64,000 bases of DNA from UBA1181 sp045601045 (lineage in GTDB: Bacteria; Bacteroidota; Bacteroidia; Bacteroidales; Paludibacteraceae), in NCBI GenBank assembly GCA_045601045.1, contig JAZRZA010000014.1, forward strand, positions 27,018-91,017, read 5' to 3'. A program made the translations under genes and the position numbers. This document shows positions 26,584 to 37,400 of this stretch, one piece after another (position 1 is the stretch's first letter; the number at the start of each line of letters is the position of its first letter). The notes under the pieces were generated by a model. That model saw only the letters and a list, made by a program, of their open reading frames with translations. It made no database searches and had not been told where the DNA came from.

Positions 26584-26619
26584 CGCTTTGTGTTTTTAAC
26601 TCCATGATGCCCCGATGAT

Positions 26620-27459
26620 ATGAGAACATTGATTCTCTTTCTAATCAAATTCAAGACGCTCTTTTTGTTCTTGGGCTTGGAATTGTTATCGTTCTTTCTG
26701 ATTGTGAACAACAACCAGTTTCAACGCAACCACTTCCTTAGTTCGAGCAATCGCGTGGTGGGCACGGTGTATAACCTATCGGATGGCGTTTACAAATACT
26801 TTACCCTGAACGAGGTGAACGAGGCATTGGCCCACGAAAACGAAGCCTTGAACACAGAGTTGGCACAATTGCGTGAGCAAGTGGCCTTCTACCGACAAGA
26901 CACCTCCTACAAGGGCAGGAAATTCGTCGCCATCGAAAAGAACTACACCTTTATGACCGCAAAGGTGATACACTTCTCCACGATCAGACAAAAGAACATC
27001 TTTACCATCAACAAGGGAGAATCGGAAGGCGTCAAAAAGGGAATGGGCGTCATTTCCAGTAAAGGCGTGGTAGGAATCGTCACCAATGCGACTGGTCACT
27101 TCGCCTCTATGATGCCAATCATCAGTACAGATTCCAGAATCAGTGCCACCATCAAGGGTAAGACACAATATGGCTACCTCGCATGGAAGGGAGGAGACAT
27201 ACGCTACGCGAACCTTGAAGAGGTGCCGCTTTACATTCCTGTGGAGATAGGAGATACAGTAGTGACCAGTGGTCACTCCTACACCTTCCCAGAGGGATAC
27301 TTGATCGGAAAAGTCGTGGAGATCTCCGAGAGAAACGACAACCACTACAACATTAAAGTGGAACTCTCTGTTGACTTTGACAAACTATCTTATGTGGATG
27401 TGATTGATTTAAAAAATTCGGAAGAGACCGAAGTGTTAGAAAAGAAGGCCGAAAAGTAG
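26620..27459 (+). CDS. mreC: Rod shape-determining protein MreC
   Basis: 279 residues. Short cytoplasmic start, one membrane helix (~residues 10-30), a coiled coil (~65-90, ENEALNTELAQLREQ), then the periplasmic beta domains with the typical INKGESEGVKKGMGVISSKGVVG and SGHSYTFPEGYLIGKV segments. It links MreB to the PBP2/RodA synthase. 13 bases before mreD. Confidence 0.95.
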   Translation: MRTLILFLIKFKTLFLFLGLELLSFFLIVNNNQFQRNHFLSSSNRVVGTVYNLSDGVYKYFTLNEVNEALAHENEALNTELAQLREQVAFYRQDTSYKGRKFVAIEKNYTFMTAKVIHFSTIRQKNIFTINKGESEGVKKGMGVISSKGVVGIVTNATGHFASMMPIISTDSRISATIKGKTQYGYLAWKGGDIRYANLEEVPLYIPVEIGDTVVTSGHSYTFPEGYLIGKVVEISERNDNHYNIKVELSVDFDKLSYVDVIDLKNSEETEVLEKKAEK

Positions 27460-27472
27460 AAAGGGAATTCAG

Positions 27473-27979
27473 ATGATTGACGTAACCATAAAAAGAATCT
27501 TATCGTTTATCGTGCTGGTGTTGTTTCAGATCCTACTGCTAAACAACATTAAGTTCTTGGGCTTCATTACCCCCTATCTCTACATCTATTTCATCCTCTC
27601 GTTGCCCTCTTCCGTCTCCAAGGAGATGACTTTAGTTTGGGGATTCATATTAGGATTAACCATTGACATTTTCTGCGGCAGTTTAGGTTGTAACGCATTG
27701 GCCACCACACTGATCGCCTATCTGAAACCCTATTTTCAAAGTTTCTTTGGACCAAACGATGACTATGACGAGGTAAAACCCTCCATCGCCACCTTTGGAT
27801 TTCAAATGTATTTGCAGTACATCGCCTACTTGACGATTATCCACCACTTGGTCTTTTTCTTCATCGAGGCATTTACACTTGCCCAATTCTGGTCAGTTTT
27901 ATTCAGGGCAATATGTTGTACGATTTTCACTGTGCTTTTGATCATCAGTCTAGAATACTTTAAACGCCGAGGCAGATGA
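27473..27979 (+). CDS. mreD: Rod shape-determining protein MreD
   Basis: 168 residues with five or six membrane helices and little else, the usual MreD form. It contains the FILGLTIDIFCG segment typical of the family. Overlaps mrdA by 4 bases (ATGA), indicating coupled translation. Confidence 0.92.
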   Translation: MIDVTIKRILSFIVLVLFQILLLNNIKFLGFITPYLYIYFILSLPSSVSKEMTLVWGFILGLTIDIFCGSLGCNALATTLIAYLKPYFQSFFGPNDDYDEVKPSIATFGFQMYLQYIAYLTIIHHLVFFFIEAFTLAQFWSVLFRAICCTIFTVLLIISLEYFKRRGR

Positions 27980-29835
27980 CAAACGATATCTATGCAAACA
28001 GAAGGTTTGTGATCGCCGGTATAATGTTGTCCGTGATTTTGATCTATCTCATTCGATTGATCTCACTGCAATTGGTAGACAACTCCTATTCCAATCAAGC
28101 CGACAACAACGCCTACCTGAGAAAGGTGCAATTCCCCGCACGTGGTATTATCCGAGACAGAAACAACAAGGTTTTAGTATTCAACAAACTCTCTTACGAC
28201 GTGATGGTAGTGCCTCGTGAGATGAAGGAGTTCGACACCTTGGAATTTTGTCAATCCGTCCACATCGAGAAACGATACTTCAAAGAGAAGATGCGTGAGA
28301 TGAAAAACAGGGCGGGCTACTCGCAATATACGCCTCAACTTCTTATCGCCCAGCTGGACGCCCACGACTATGGCGTTTTACAGGAGAAATCATTCCTCTA
28401 TCCAGGCATGTATCTTCAGAAGCGTACCCTACGTGAATACAACTATCCGAACGCCGCGTTGCTGTTAGGAAGCATCGGTGAGGTGGGCAAAAAGACCCTG
28501 AAAGCGGACACCATCGACCACTTCTACGTACCAGGCGACTATGCGGGACAAAATGGTGTGGAGTTGACCTACGAGAAGGAGTTGCGTGGCGAAAAAGGCG
28601 AGGAAATATTCCTTCGTGACGCGCACGGTCGTATCCAAGGAAAATTGGAAGATGGTTTGTACGATAAAGAGTCCAAACCAGGAAACGACCTGCAACTCTC
28701 CATCGACATCGACTTACAAGCATACGGCGAAAAGCTGATGCAAAATAAGGTAGGAAGCGTAGCGGCGATCGACCCCGCCACAGGCGAAATCTTAGCGCTG
28801 GTTTCCAGCCCGACCTACGATCCTTCCCTACTGGTAGGTAGGAAACGTTCCGAAAATTACGAAAAATTGGTCAACGACCCGCTCAAACCACTTTTCGACC
28901 GTCCGATGATGGCTTGTTACCCTCCGGGATCAACATTCAAGACCGTTAACGCCTTGATCCTTGAGCAAGAGAAAATCATCTCGCCTTGGACCGCGTTCCC
29001 TTGTTCCAAAGGATACCATGTGGGTAGTTTCACCGTAGGATGCCACGCGCACTCCTCACCACTGACATTGGTGCCCTCCATCCAGCACTCTTGTAACGCC
29101 TACTACTGCGCGGGATTCCGCAACATGATGGACCATAAGAAATATAAGAACATCTCCAACGCGTTTGAGGTATGGAAGAACCATGTCGTCTCTCTTGGAT
29201 TTGGGTACAAGTTAGGAGCGGATGTGCCAAACGAGAAGCGCGGTTACATTCCGAACTCTGGCGTGTACGATAAAATATATGGCGAAAATCGATGGAAATC
29301 CTTGATGATCGTATCAAACTCCATCGGACAGGGAGAAATTCTCGCTACGCCGCTCCAAATAGCCAATTTGGCGGCTACAATCGCCAACAGAGGATTTTAC
29401 ATCGTGCCACATTTGGTGAAAAACATCGAAGGAAGAGCCTTGGATTCCATCTATACCCAACGCCACTACACCACCATTGAATCCGCCTACTACGAACCCG
29501 TCGTGGAGGGAATGGACTTGGTAATGAAAAATGGTACAGGTTGGGGAGCTCGCATCGACAGCATTGAGGTCTGCGGAAAGACGGGTACAGCACAAAACCC
29601 ACACGGAGAAGACCACTCCATCTTTATGGCATTCGCGCCGAAAGAGAATCCTAAAATCGCCATCTGCGTGGTTGTGGAGAACAGTGGTTTCGGTGCTACA
29701 TGGGCAGCTCCTATCGCCACTTTGATGATAGAGAAATACATCAAGGGATATATTCCTAAGCGTCGTGTTTGGCTGGAGGAGAGAATGTTGAACGCTAATC
29801 TTTTACCAAAACAAAATGGAGTCCAGAAGAAATAG
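27976..29835 (+). CDS. mrdA: Penicillin-binding protein 2 (elongasome transpeptidase)
   Basis: 619 residues. N-terminal membrane helix (~residues 10-30), PBP dimer domain with RGIIRDRNNKVL, and transpeptidase domain with catalytic S319-T-F-K322, SCN near residue 375, and K535-T-G. It cross-links peptidoglycan during rod elongation with RodA. The last 20 bases overlap the start of rodA. Confidence 0.96.
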   Translation: MTNDIYANRRFVIAGIMLSVILIYLIRLISLQLVDNSYSNQADNNAYLRKVQFPARGIIRDRNNKVLVFNKLSYDVMVVPREMKEFDTLEFCQSVHIEKRYFKEKMREMKNRAGYSQYTPQLLIAQLDAHDYGVLQEKSFLYPGMYLQKRTLREYNYPNAALLLGSIGEVGKKTLKADTIDHFYVPGDYAGQNGVELTYEKELRGEKGEEIFLRDAHGRIQGKLEDGLYDKESKPGNDLQLSIDIDLQAYGEKLMQNKVGSVAAIDPATGEILALVSSPTYDPSLLVGRKRSENYEKLVNDPLKPLFDRPMMACYPPGSTFKTVNALILEQEKIISPWTAFPCSKGYHVGSFTVGCHAHSSPLTLVPSIQHSCNAYYCAGFRNMMDHKKYKNISNAFEVWKNHVVSLGFGYKLGADVPNEKRGYIPNSGVYDKIYGENRWKSLMIVSNSIGQGEILATPLQIANLAATIANRGFYIVPHLVKNIEGRALDSIYTQRHYTTIESAYYEPVVEGMDLVMKNGTGWGARIDSIEVCGKTGTAQNPHGEDHSIFMAFAPKENPKIAICVVVENSGFGATWAAPIATLMIEKYIKGYIPKRRVWLEERMLNANLLPKQNGVQKK

Positions 29836-31306
29836 TATATTGAGTAACTTGGATTGGGTATCCATTGGCATCTATTTGCTGCTCATCATCTTTGGATGGT
29901 TCAGCATCTATGGCGCCGTCTATAACTTTGAGGAGGCCTCATTCTTCGACTTCTCCTATCGTTATGGTAAACAATTGGTATGGATCGGTTGCGCGGTGGT
30001 GATCGCTAGCGTACTGCTGATGCTGGATAGCCGTCTATACAGTCTGCTGGCCTACGTCATCTTCCCACTGATGATGGTAGTGCTCTTGGGCATGATTATC
30101 GCAGGAGTAATCGGGTTGCCTTTCGTGCCTGACATCAAGGGATCCAAATCCTGGCTGGTATTGGGACCAATTAGCATCCAACCCGCCGAGTTTGCCAAGA
30201 CAGCCACCAGTTTGGCCTTGGCGAAAGTGATGAGTGAATATGGTTTCCACATCAACAAATGGAAACACGCGCTGGTAGCGGCAACGATTATACTTTTGCC
30301 GATGATTTTAATTATTGGTCAGCAAGAGACAGGGTCAGCCTTGGTATATAGCGCTCTTTGCTTAGTGCTCTACCGAGAAGGAATGCCCGGCATCATCCTC
30401 TTTTTAGGATTTATGTCCGCCGTGATATTTATCGTATCCATCCGATTTGGCGCGGTTCCCGTCATTCCGATCATTCCAGACGAATCGTATGGACTCCTGT
30501 TGGTGATGGTGCTCACCATCATTTTTCAAGTCCTCTTTTTTAAATTATTTGCCCAAGACCATCAATCTTCATTCATTGTAGGCGGAATTACCGCTGTGTT
30601 GTTCCTATTGGGATACATTGTCTACAAAGTATGGGATTACCCCATCCATTTCACCTACATAGGGTACGCGGCGCTAACGTTGACATTCTTCTACTGCATC
30701 TACATGCGCATCAAACGAAGGATGTGGAGTTACCTACTCATTGGAGCTTTCGGTATCGGTTGCGTAGGCATGTCGAATATTGCCGATAAGGCATTCGATC
30801 GACTGATGCCTCACCAGCAGACACGTATTAAGGTGACATTGGGTATGGAGAACGACCCCAAAAAGGCGGGATACAATGTGAATCAATCCATGATCGCCAT
30901 CGGTTCGGGCGGATTCGCGGGCAAGGGCTTCTTGAACGGTACCCAAACCAAGTTGAAATATGTGCCAGAACAGGATACAGACTTCATCTTCTGCACAGTG
31001 GGTGAGGAACACGGCTTCCTGGGCACTTTCGCTGTGCTCGGCCTATTCGCGTTTTTATTGCTTCGATTGATTTATCTGGCGGAAAGGCAACGCTCCCTAT
31101 TCAGTCGTATATATGGCTATTGCGTCACCTCGATCTTCTTCTTCCACATCTTCATCAACGTAGGTATGGTGACAGGTCTGACACCCGTAATCGGTATTCC
31201 ATTGCCGTTTTTCAGTTACGGAGGCTCCTCGCTATGGAGTTTCACCATTCTGCTCTTTATTTTCTTGCGATTAGATGCAAGTAGGACAGAATACTTTGGA
31301 GATTAA
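29816..31306 (+). CDS. rodA: Peptidoglycan glycosyltransferase RodA (SEDS family)
   Basis: 496 residues, ten or more membrane helices. Polymerises lipid II together with PBP2. Seen: the loop segment GSKSWLVLGPISIQPAEFAK, GQQETGSALVY, and C-terminal PEQDTDFIFCTVGEEHGFLG and PFFSYGGSSLW, which are SEDS hallmarks. At 496 residues it is longer than E. coli RodA (about 370), with extra helices in the middle (~residues 225-310), as often seen in Bacteroidota. Last gene of the cluster. Confidence 0.95.
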   Translation: MESRRNSILSNLDWVSIGIYLLLIIFGWFSIYGAVYNFEEASFFDFSYRYGKQLVWIGCAVVIASVLLMLDSRLYSLLAYVIFPLMMVVLLGMIIAGVIGLPFVPDIKGSKSWLVLGPISIQPAEFAKTATSLALAKVMSEYGFHINKWKHALVAATIILLPMILIIGQQETGSALVYSALCLVLYREGMPGIILFLGFMSAVIFIVSIRFGAVPVIPIIPDESYGLLLVMVLTIIFQVLFFKLFAQDHQSSFIVGGITAVLFLLGYIVYKVWDYPIHFTYIGYAALTLTFFYCIYMRIKRRMWSYLLIGAFGIGCVGMSNIADKAFDRLMPHQQTRIKVTLGMENDPKKAGYNVNQSMIAIGSGGFAGKGFLNGTQTKLKYVPEQDTDFIFCTVGEEHGFLGTFAVLGLFAFLLLRLIYLAERQRSLFSRIYGYCVTSIFFFHIFINVGMVTGLTPVIGIPLPFFSYGGSSLWSFTILLFIFLRLDASRTEYFGD

Positions 31307-31313
31307 ATAGAAA

Positions 31314-31343
31314 AAGAGAGATGCGACTAATCACATCTCTCTT
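31314..31343. terminator. Hairpin terminator between rodA and convergent lipoprotein
   Basis: 10-bp perfect stem AAGAGAGATG / CATCTCTCTT with a 10-base loop, preceded by A5 and followed by CGTTTATCTTT, so it can act for both strands. Confidence 0.65.
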
Positions 31344-31380
31344 CGTTTATCTTTCTATCGCGTATATATTGCTACAAATA

Positions 31381-31923
31381 TCAGTCGTTCAGATCGTCAA
31401 TCCATCCGTCCCAATCCATCTTGACCGTCAGGCCATCGCCATCCACCACAATATCCACATAAAACCGGCCATTCTCATCCTTGCCGATTTTCGCCTTCGC
31501 CATAGAGACCTCTCGGGTCTCGCTTTTACCAGACGACTTTAGGACATTCAAGACATTGGGGCCTAACATCGCTACCGAATAACTATCTCTATTATAATCT
31601 GAGAATAAAACTTGGAGATACTTTTTGCCACCCTTTTCGGAAGAGTTGAGATCATACTCTTCATTCAAGTCGCAACCTGTCATTGAAAGAACAACGGTTA
31701 GCTCATCAGTACTTGCTTGGGAAGCAGGAGAATTGAAATTAGCAGAAAAGAATAGACCGTTATCCACCGTCAATGCCGTGTTACGCAACTTATATTTAGA
31801 GCCATTGACAAAGATGATATTTTCTGAACTCTCTTCTGACGCCAATTGGGGCGCCTGCTCGCACGAAGTCATAAAGGTCAATACCGATAATGCCATCGCT
31901 AAATAAACGAATACTCGTTTCAT
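31381..31923 (-). CDS. Hypothetical lipoprotein
   Basis: 180 residues with a lipoprotein signal (lipobox MTSC, Cys21) and a strand-rich body without a recognised domain. The tail is rich in Asp/Trp (KMDWDGWIDDLND). Probably exported to the outer membrane. It is monocistronic and has its own -7 box (minus strand TATATTTG, 31988-31995). Function unknown. Confidence 0.75.
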   Translation of the reverse strand: MKRVFVYLAMALSVLTFMTSCEQAPQLASEESSENIIFVNGSKYKLRNTALTVDNGLFFSANFNSPASQASTDELTVVLSMTGCDLNEEYDLNSSEKGGKKYLQVLFSDYNRDSYSVAMLGPNVLNVLKSSGKSETREVSMAKAKIGKDENGRFYVDIVVDGDGLTVKMDWDGWIDDLND

Positions 31924-31987
31924 AATCTTAAAGTGTAATTATTAACAAAATAAAACCCTCAATTCCTACACACATCGGAATACACCG

Positions 31988-31995
31988 CAAATATA
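31988..31995 (-). promoter_or_regulatory. -7 box for the hypothetical lipoprotein
   Basis: Minus-strand TATATTTG, 64 bases before the start codon. No clear -33. Confidence 0.35.
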
Positions 31996-32109
31996 CAAAT
32001 CATATTCATTATACATATTGCCTTTTGTCTATAAAACCAAACAATTTCTTGAATTATACCTATCAAAAAATAGGATTATTAAACAAAAACAGAATTTCAA
32101 CGCAGTTGA

Positions 32110-32141
32110 TTTGTACGAAAATCATTGTTTTTTTAACTTTG
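32110..32141 (+). promoter_or_regulatory. Promoter of rpoN
   Basis: -33 TTTG at 32110-32113 and -7 TAACTTTG at 32134-32141 with a 20-base spacer; the rpoN ATG is 35 bases further on. A good match to the primary sigma factor consensus. Confidence 0.65.
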
Positions 32142-32176
32142 CTTCGCAAATCATCGTGAAAAACTGACTTACTAAT

Positions 32177-33655
32177 ATGTTACAACAAAAACTCCAACAG
32201 AAACAGCAATTAAAGCTCTCCCCACAACAGATTCAAACGATCAAGTTGTTGGAGATTCCTATGCTTGAATTGGAGGAACGTATTAGGCAAGAGGTGGAAG
32301 AGAATCCAGCCCTTGAGATCAGTGACAACCCGATGGAAACGGGAGAAAACGAGAAACACGAGAAAGAAGAGTCAGGCGACGAGGAAAACGGGAATGAATA
32401 CGACGAGAGCGGCTACGACGAGGATAGCTATCTCAACGACTACAAAAGCGAGGATGACGCGCCCGACTACGCCATCGAGGCTCATTCCAAACAAGAGGCG
32501 CAAAGAGAGGGTATCTCCTACTTGAATGGAGAGACGCTACAAGAACACCTATTGAACCAATTAAGCCTCCGTCCCGTCAAAGCCGAATTGAAAGAGGTGA
32601 CCGAATATGTCATCGGAAACATCGACGAAGATGGTTACTTGCGAAGATCAGCCGAATCGATGGTGGACGATTACTCCTTCCAAACAGGAAAGATTATCCC
32701 CGAAATTTTCGTTGAAAAGGCCATAGATACCATCAAATCATTCGATCCGGCAGGTATCGCCGCCGCCTCGTTGGAAGAATGTCTGCTCCTCCAATTGGAG
32801 CGCAAAAATCCTACTCCGAGAATAGAGACCGCGAAACTGATCATCCAAAAATCTTTTCAGGACCTCTCTCAAAAGAGGTATGACCGCATCATGAAAGAGT
32901 TGAACGTCAAAGAGAGTGACGTCAAAGAGGCCTTGAGCGAAATCGTGAAACTCAATCCGAAACCAGGCAGTTCGTGGGATACATCTATCAGCGGTAACAG
33001 CACGCAAATTATTCCCGATTTCATCATAGAAAACGAGAACGGAGAGCTCATAATCACCCTGAATCAACGTGCCATCCCAGAATTGAATATCAATAAGAAT
33101 TTTGCTGAAATGCTCGATGAATACACCAATAATAGGAACAATCAGAGCAAGAGCATGAAGGAGGCGGCCCAATTCGTGAAACAGAAACTCGATTCGGCGA
33201 AATGGTTCATCGGCGCGATCAAGCAACGTCACGAGACGCTATACAGCGTCATCAACGCTCTGGTGGAGGCACAAAAGGATTACTTCCTCACGGGAGATAT
33301 GACCAAGCTAAAACCGCTGATCCTAAAAGATATCGCGGATCGTTCAGGCTACGATGTCTCTACGATTTCACGCGTGAGCAACAGCAAGTATATCCAGACT
33401 GAATTTGGCATATTTCCAGTAAAACAGCTTTTCACCGATGGTTTGCAGACCAACGACGGCGAGGTGATCGCCACACAGGGCATCAAAACCATTTTGGAAG
33501 AGTGCATCAAAAACGAGGATAAAAAGAATCCGCTGACCGATGACCGGTTGATGGAGATACTCACCGAAAAGGGATATCCTATCGCCCGAAGAACCGTGGC
33601 GAAATACCGCGAACAGTTGAACTATCCAGTAGCGAGATTGAGAAAAGAATTATGA
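32177..33655 (+). CDS. rpoN: RNA polymerase sigma-54 factor
   Basis: 492 residues. Gln/Leu-rich activator-interacting region I at the N-terminus (LQQKLQQKQQLKLSPQQIQT), an acidic region II (~50-110), core-binding and helix-turn-helix regions, and a C-terminal RpoN box reading ARRTVAKYREQLNYPVARL. Directs transcription from -24/-12 promoters when activated by AAA+ enhancer-binding proteins. Overlaps the next gene by 4 bases. Confidence 0.97.
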   Translation: MLQQKLQQKQQLKLSPQQIQTIKLLEIPMLELEERIRQEVEENPALEISDNPMETGENEKHEKEESGDEENGNEYDESGYDEDSYLNDYKSEDDAPDYAIEAHSKQEAQREGISYLNGETLQEHLLNQLSLRPVKAELKEVTEYVIGNIDEDGYLRRSAESMVDDYSFQTGKIIPEIFVEKAIDTIKSFDPAGIAAASLEECLLLQLERKNPTPRIETAKLIIQKSFQDLSQKRYDRIMKELNVKESDVKEALSEIVKLNPKPGSSWDTSISGNSTQIIPDFIIENENGELIITLNQRAIPELNINKNFAEMLDEYTNNRNNQSKSMKEAAQFVKQKLDSAKWFIGAIKQRHETLYSVINALVEAQKDYFLTGDMTKLKPLILKDIADRSGYDVSTISRVSNSKYIQTEFGIFPVKQLFTDGLQTNDGEVIATQGIKTILEECIKNEDKKNPLTDDRLMEILTEKGYPIARRTVAKYREQLNYPVARLRKEL

Positions 33656-34434
33656 TTAAAGAACCTATGGAGAGAGAGAATAACGAATTCCAAGAGATGG
33701 AACAACCCACCACCTCCCCCGTTGATATCACCGACAACACGGAGAATACCGAGAGCGAAGAGTTGTCGGAGAGGGAACGTGCGGAGATGAAACGCAAAAG
33801 GAAGAACACAAGATGGATCGCTAAGATCATTTCATTCGTATTCTTCCCTTTGTTGATGCCGATCTACGCCACCTTCTTGTTGTTCAACATGAAGTTATTC
33901 ACCTATTATCCAACACCTTATGTGACCGAGGCGAAACGAACCATCTTCCTATTTGGCATAGTCTTGCCATGCGTCTCCTTCATTATTCTGAAAGTATTCA
34001 AGGCAATCTCCGACCTTCGATTACCCCGAAAAGAGGAACGTGTGATTCCCTACCTCTCCATCGCATTTTGCTATCTATGCTGCGCTTACCTACTCTTACG
34101 CGCCGCCATGCCACTCTGGGTAGTAAATCTAGTTATCAGCGTCGCCTTCGTCATCTCCGTCGAATCTATCATTTCCAAATATTGGCGTATCAGCGGACAT
34201 GCGTCCAGCATGGGTATGTTGGTAGGTTCTATCGCCGTTTCCGGCTACTGTACCTACACCAATGTCTGCCCAATGATATGCTACTTCCTACTGCTCACTG
34301 GCATCGTGGGTTGCGCCCGAATGTACTTGAACCGACACACCTCGGAGCAATTGATGGCAGGCTTTGTCTTCGGCGCAGCCAGCATGGTATTGATGGAATT
34401 CCTCAACCCAGCGCAATTGCTGCGTCTTATTTAA
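33652..34434 (+). CDS. PAP2-like membrane protein with altered phosphatase motifs
   Basis: 260 residues: an acidic N-terminal tail (~1-50), then six membrane helices. PAP2 phosphatase motifs are recognisable but changed: motif 2 reads ISGH (usual PSGH) and motif 3 reads ARMYLNRHTSEQ, keeping the Arg and His but with Ala for Ser and Gln for the final Asp. It may act on lipid-linked phosphates in the envelope, or be inactive. Coupled to rpoN by an ATGA overlap; the ATG at 33667 is an alternative start. The last 4 bases overlap the convergent AddB-like gene. Confidence 0.75.
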   Translation: MIKEPMERENNEFQEMEQPTTSPVDITDNTENTESEELSERERAEMKRKRKNTRWIAKIISFVFFPLLMPIYATFLLFNMKLFTYYPTPYVTEAKRTIFLFGIVLPCVSFIILKVFKAISDLRLPRKEERVIPYLSIAFCYLCCAYLLLRAAMPLWVVNLVISVAFVISVESIISKYWRISGHASSMGMLVGSIAVSGYCTYTNVCPMICYFLLLTGIVGCARMYLNRHTSEQLMAGFVFGAASMVLMEFLNPAQLLRLI

Positions 34435-37400
34435 TAAGATTTCCGCCCAATCTTCTTGCCTTGGCAAATCTCCACAAAAGGACAAAAACCGCAGTTTTTG
34501 GGGTCAGAAGTCATCTTAAAAGATTGTTCCATGGAGAAAATCTCCCTTATCTTTTCCTTTAAAAGATCTTCGATTTCACCACAAATTTCGGTAGCATTAT
34601 CACCACTTAAGCAGAGTTTTACATCTTTTTTATCGGTTGGGTTCACCAATCCTTTTTTGCTGCGGACAAACATCAAATAGGGAATCGCGGAGTTACTTTC
34701 GTTCTTGTAGAGTATATAGGAGTAGATCCATACTTGCAACGCATAAGCATAATAGTGACGATCCACATTAGGGGAGAATAGTAGCGGGAATCCCTCTTTG
34801 AACAGGATTCCTTCCTTGGGCTGTGAGCCAGTTTTATAGTCAATCACCTGAAAGATTCCCTCGCTCATCTGCAAACGGTCAACCACACCACCCAATTCAA
34901 ACTGCATGCCATCCACCTCCATCTTTATGGAGACCCTCTTTTCACCTTGTATCACGGTAAAAGGAGCCAAAGTCAAATCCATACTCAACGCGTTCTTCAC
35001 ATAAGAGGTAACGGTCGTCTTCAAGAGCAACTGTTGGCCAGAATAGGCGATTCCATCGCAATTAAAATACTCAGTCCTGAAAGCATTGTCCACCTCTTTC
35101 TCTAAGTTCAGAGGTGACTCTATCCAACTCTGAATAACAGCGCCGTCAACGGATTTCCCTTTGTATTTATTATAGATATTTTCAAGTGTCTTGTGTACAA
35201 TGTTTCCCAAAACACGTTGGTCGATGGTTTCATCCAGATCCTTCGGTTCATCCAAGCCTAACACATAGGTAAAATAGAACTTCATCGGACAAGCCAGATA
35301 AGTATTGAGCATAGTAGGCGACATCATCTTCGCCTGATCACCAGAGAGACCCTGATCATATTTCTTACGTAGAATCTCGACCACCTCTTTCGTCTTGGCG
35401 ACCTCAAACTTATTTTCCAAAGCCACCTCGATATCTGAACGGAGATCCTTCTGCTGAATGGTGATCTTTTCGCCCTTTTCAACGATCAATTGCATCAAAA
35501 AACGGCTCATCAATCCTTTGGATCCCCCATTTGTCGCGGAACTGAACATGAAAGTAGCCGTCTCCGCACGCTGTAAAAGACGGTAAAAATAGTAGGCATA
35601 GAGTGAATTCTTATGCTCAATGGTTGTCATCCCGAATCCCTTTCTCAAACTATATGGAATAAAAGAGGATTCGCCTCCCCCTTTGGGCAAAATGCCCTCA
35701 TTGACAGATAACATCACCACATGCTTGAAATCAAGGTTACGGGTCTCCAAAAATCCCATAACTTGCAATCCTTGAACAGGCTCGCCGGAGAAAGGCACCG
35801 ATGTAGTGGACAAAATTCGCTCCAACAACTTACAAAGCGTCTGGATATTCACGGTCAAATCACCCGTTTCCACCAAGGAATAGACCCTATTCACAATCGT
35901 ATAACAACGGAACAACGCCTCCATATACAAGGCGTCATAAATCGATTCCATCGGATGCTGATCCTCCTCATTAGAGTCATGTACTCTCTTTTGTTGTCTA
36001 TCTTTTTTGTCTTTTTCCGCCTTTTCGTAATAAAGGGAAGATACCTTCTTCAAGATTTGAAGCAACCAATTCAACATCGACGCAGGCTCACCACTCTGTT
36101 TCTCCCGCAAAAAAGAGAAAAGAAGGGATGTATCCTCACTCTTTCCCGTCAATAATTCTGCAGATGGATAATAGGTCGCGCTTGAGACGATATTTTCGTA
36201 TAACTCGGTAGTTCCCTGCATAGAACGACGCACATAGGGATTGGCCAACACCTCTTTAATGAAACGGAATGGCACGTTAACCGAAGACTCATAAGTAGCC
36301 ACGATGGATCTCATCTCCAGCAAAGCCTTGATCATGGAATAGATGGGCGTCTGGATCAAAGGAAGTCCCATCGTAATGTTCACCTCATTACCAGGGATTG
36401 AGTGAAGCGAAGGCAATAGCATCGATTCGTCGCATAGCACTACCGCTATATCGGAATCTGCCACTTTCTCTTTCTTATTCTCGTTACCCGACTCGTCTTC
36501 AGACCTTCCCGTTAATTTCGAAAGGTATGTCCCCAAATACTTGGCCTGGGCATTTTGGGTCGAGGAACTTATAATGGTAAACTTCTTCTCTTGTGCAGCA
36601 AAGCATCCTAGATTTTTACCCAATTCATTGGGAAAATTTGCAAGGTTCTGCTTCATAAATGTGGCCGCCTCGTGCTCCACATCATTTTTATTCGACATAT
36701 AGAAATCGTCGACATCCCAATAGAATAACGCCTTCCCCGCATTTTGGAAAGCCTTAAAGAAAGCTACCTCGCATTTGTTCAAGACATTAAAGCCTACAAA
36801 AACATAACGCTTGGAGCGAAAACGATCCATATCAATCTTCGCTTCCCTCTCCTCATTATCCTTGCCCACAACCAATCGGTGGGCCATTCCGCCATAGGCA
36901 ATACCCTTTTCTTTAAGATTCTTACGGAACTCATCATAGATAGGATACATCGCATTCCACAATGCGGCAAACTTCTTTTTTATGATGGAATCGCCCTTTT
37001 CATCCTTGAAATGGCCAAAGAATTTTCTCAAAGCCTCCCGCTGTTCATCATCTAGGATATCTGTCAAATCGCCGTCCAAATTAGCCAAATCCTTGATGTT
37101 TTGGAATAGCTGCTTCGCATCGACAAGATTATTATCTATGTCCTCAAAATCAGATAGCAGAGAAGTTCCCCAAAAATAAAAGTCATCCATGGTTTCAGGT
37201 GGGATACCCAACTCTTCCCAATCAATCTTTTGGACATATACGCGGAAGAGTTCACACACCAATTTCATCTCATCGGCCACCTGCAAATGAGTGCAAGAGA
37301 GAAAGAGATCCTGAATGGTCGTATAAGATGGTGCCCACATAGGTGCTTGGCTCCCTTCCATCATAAATCTATTAAAGAAAAGACGTGCGCGATTATTCGG

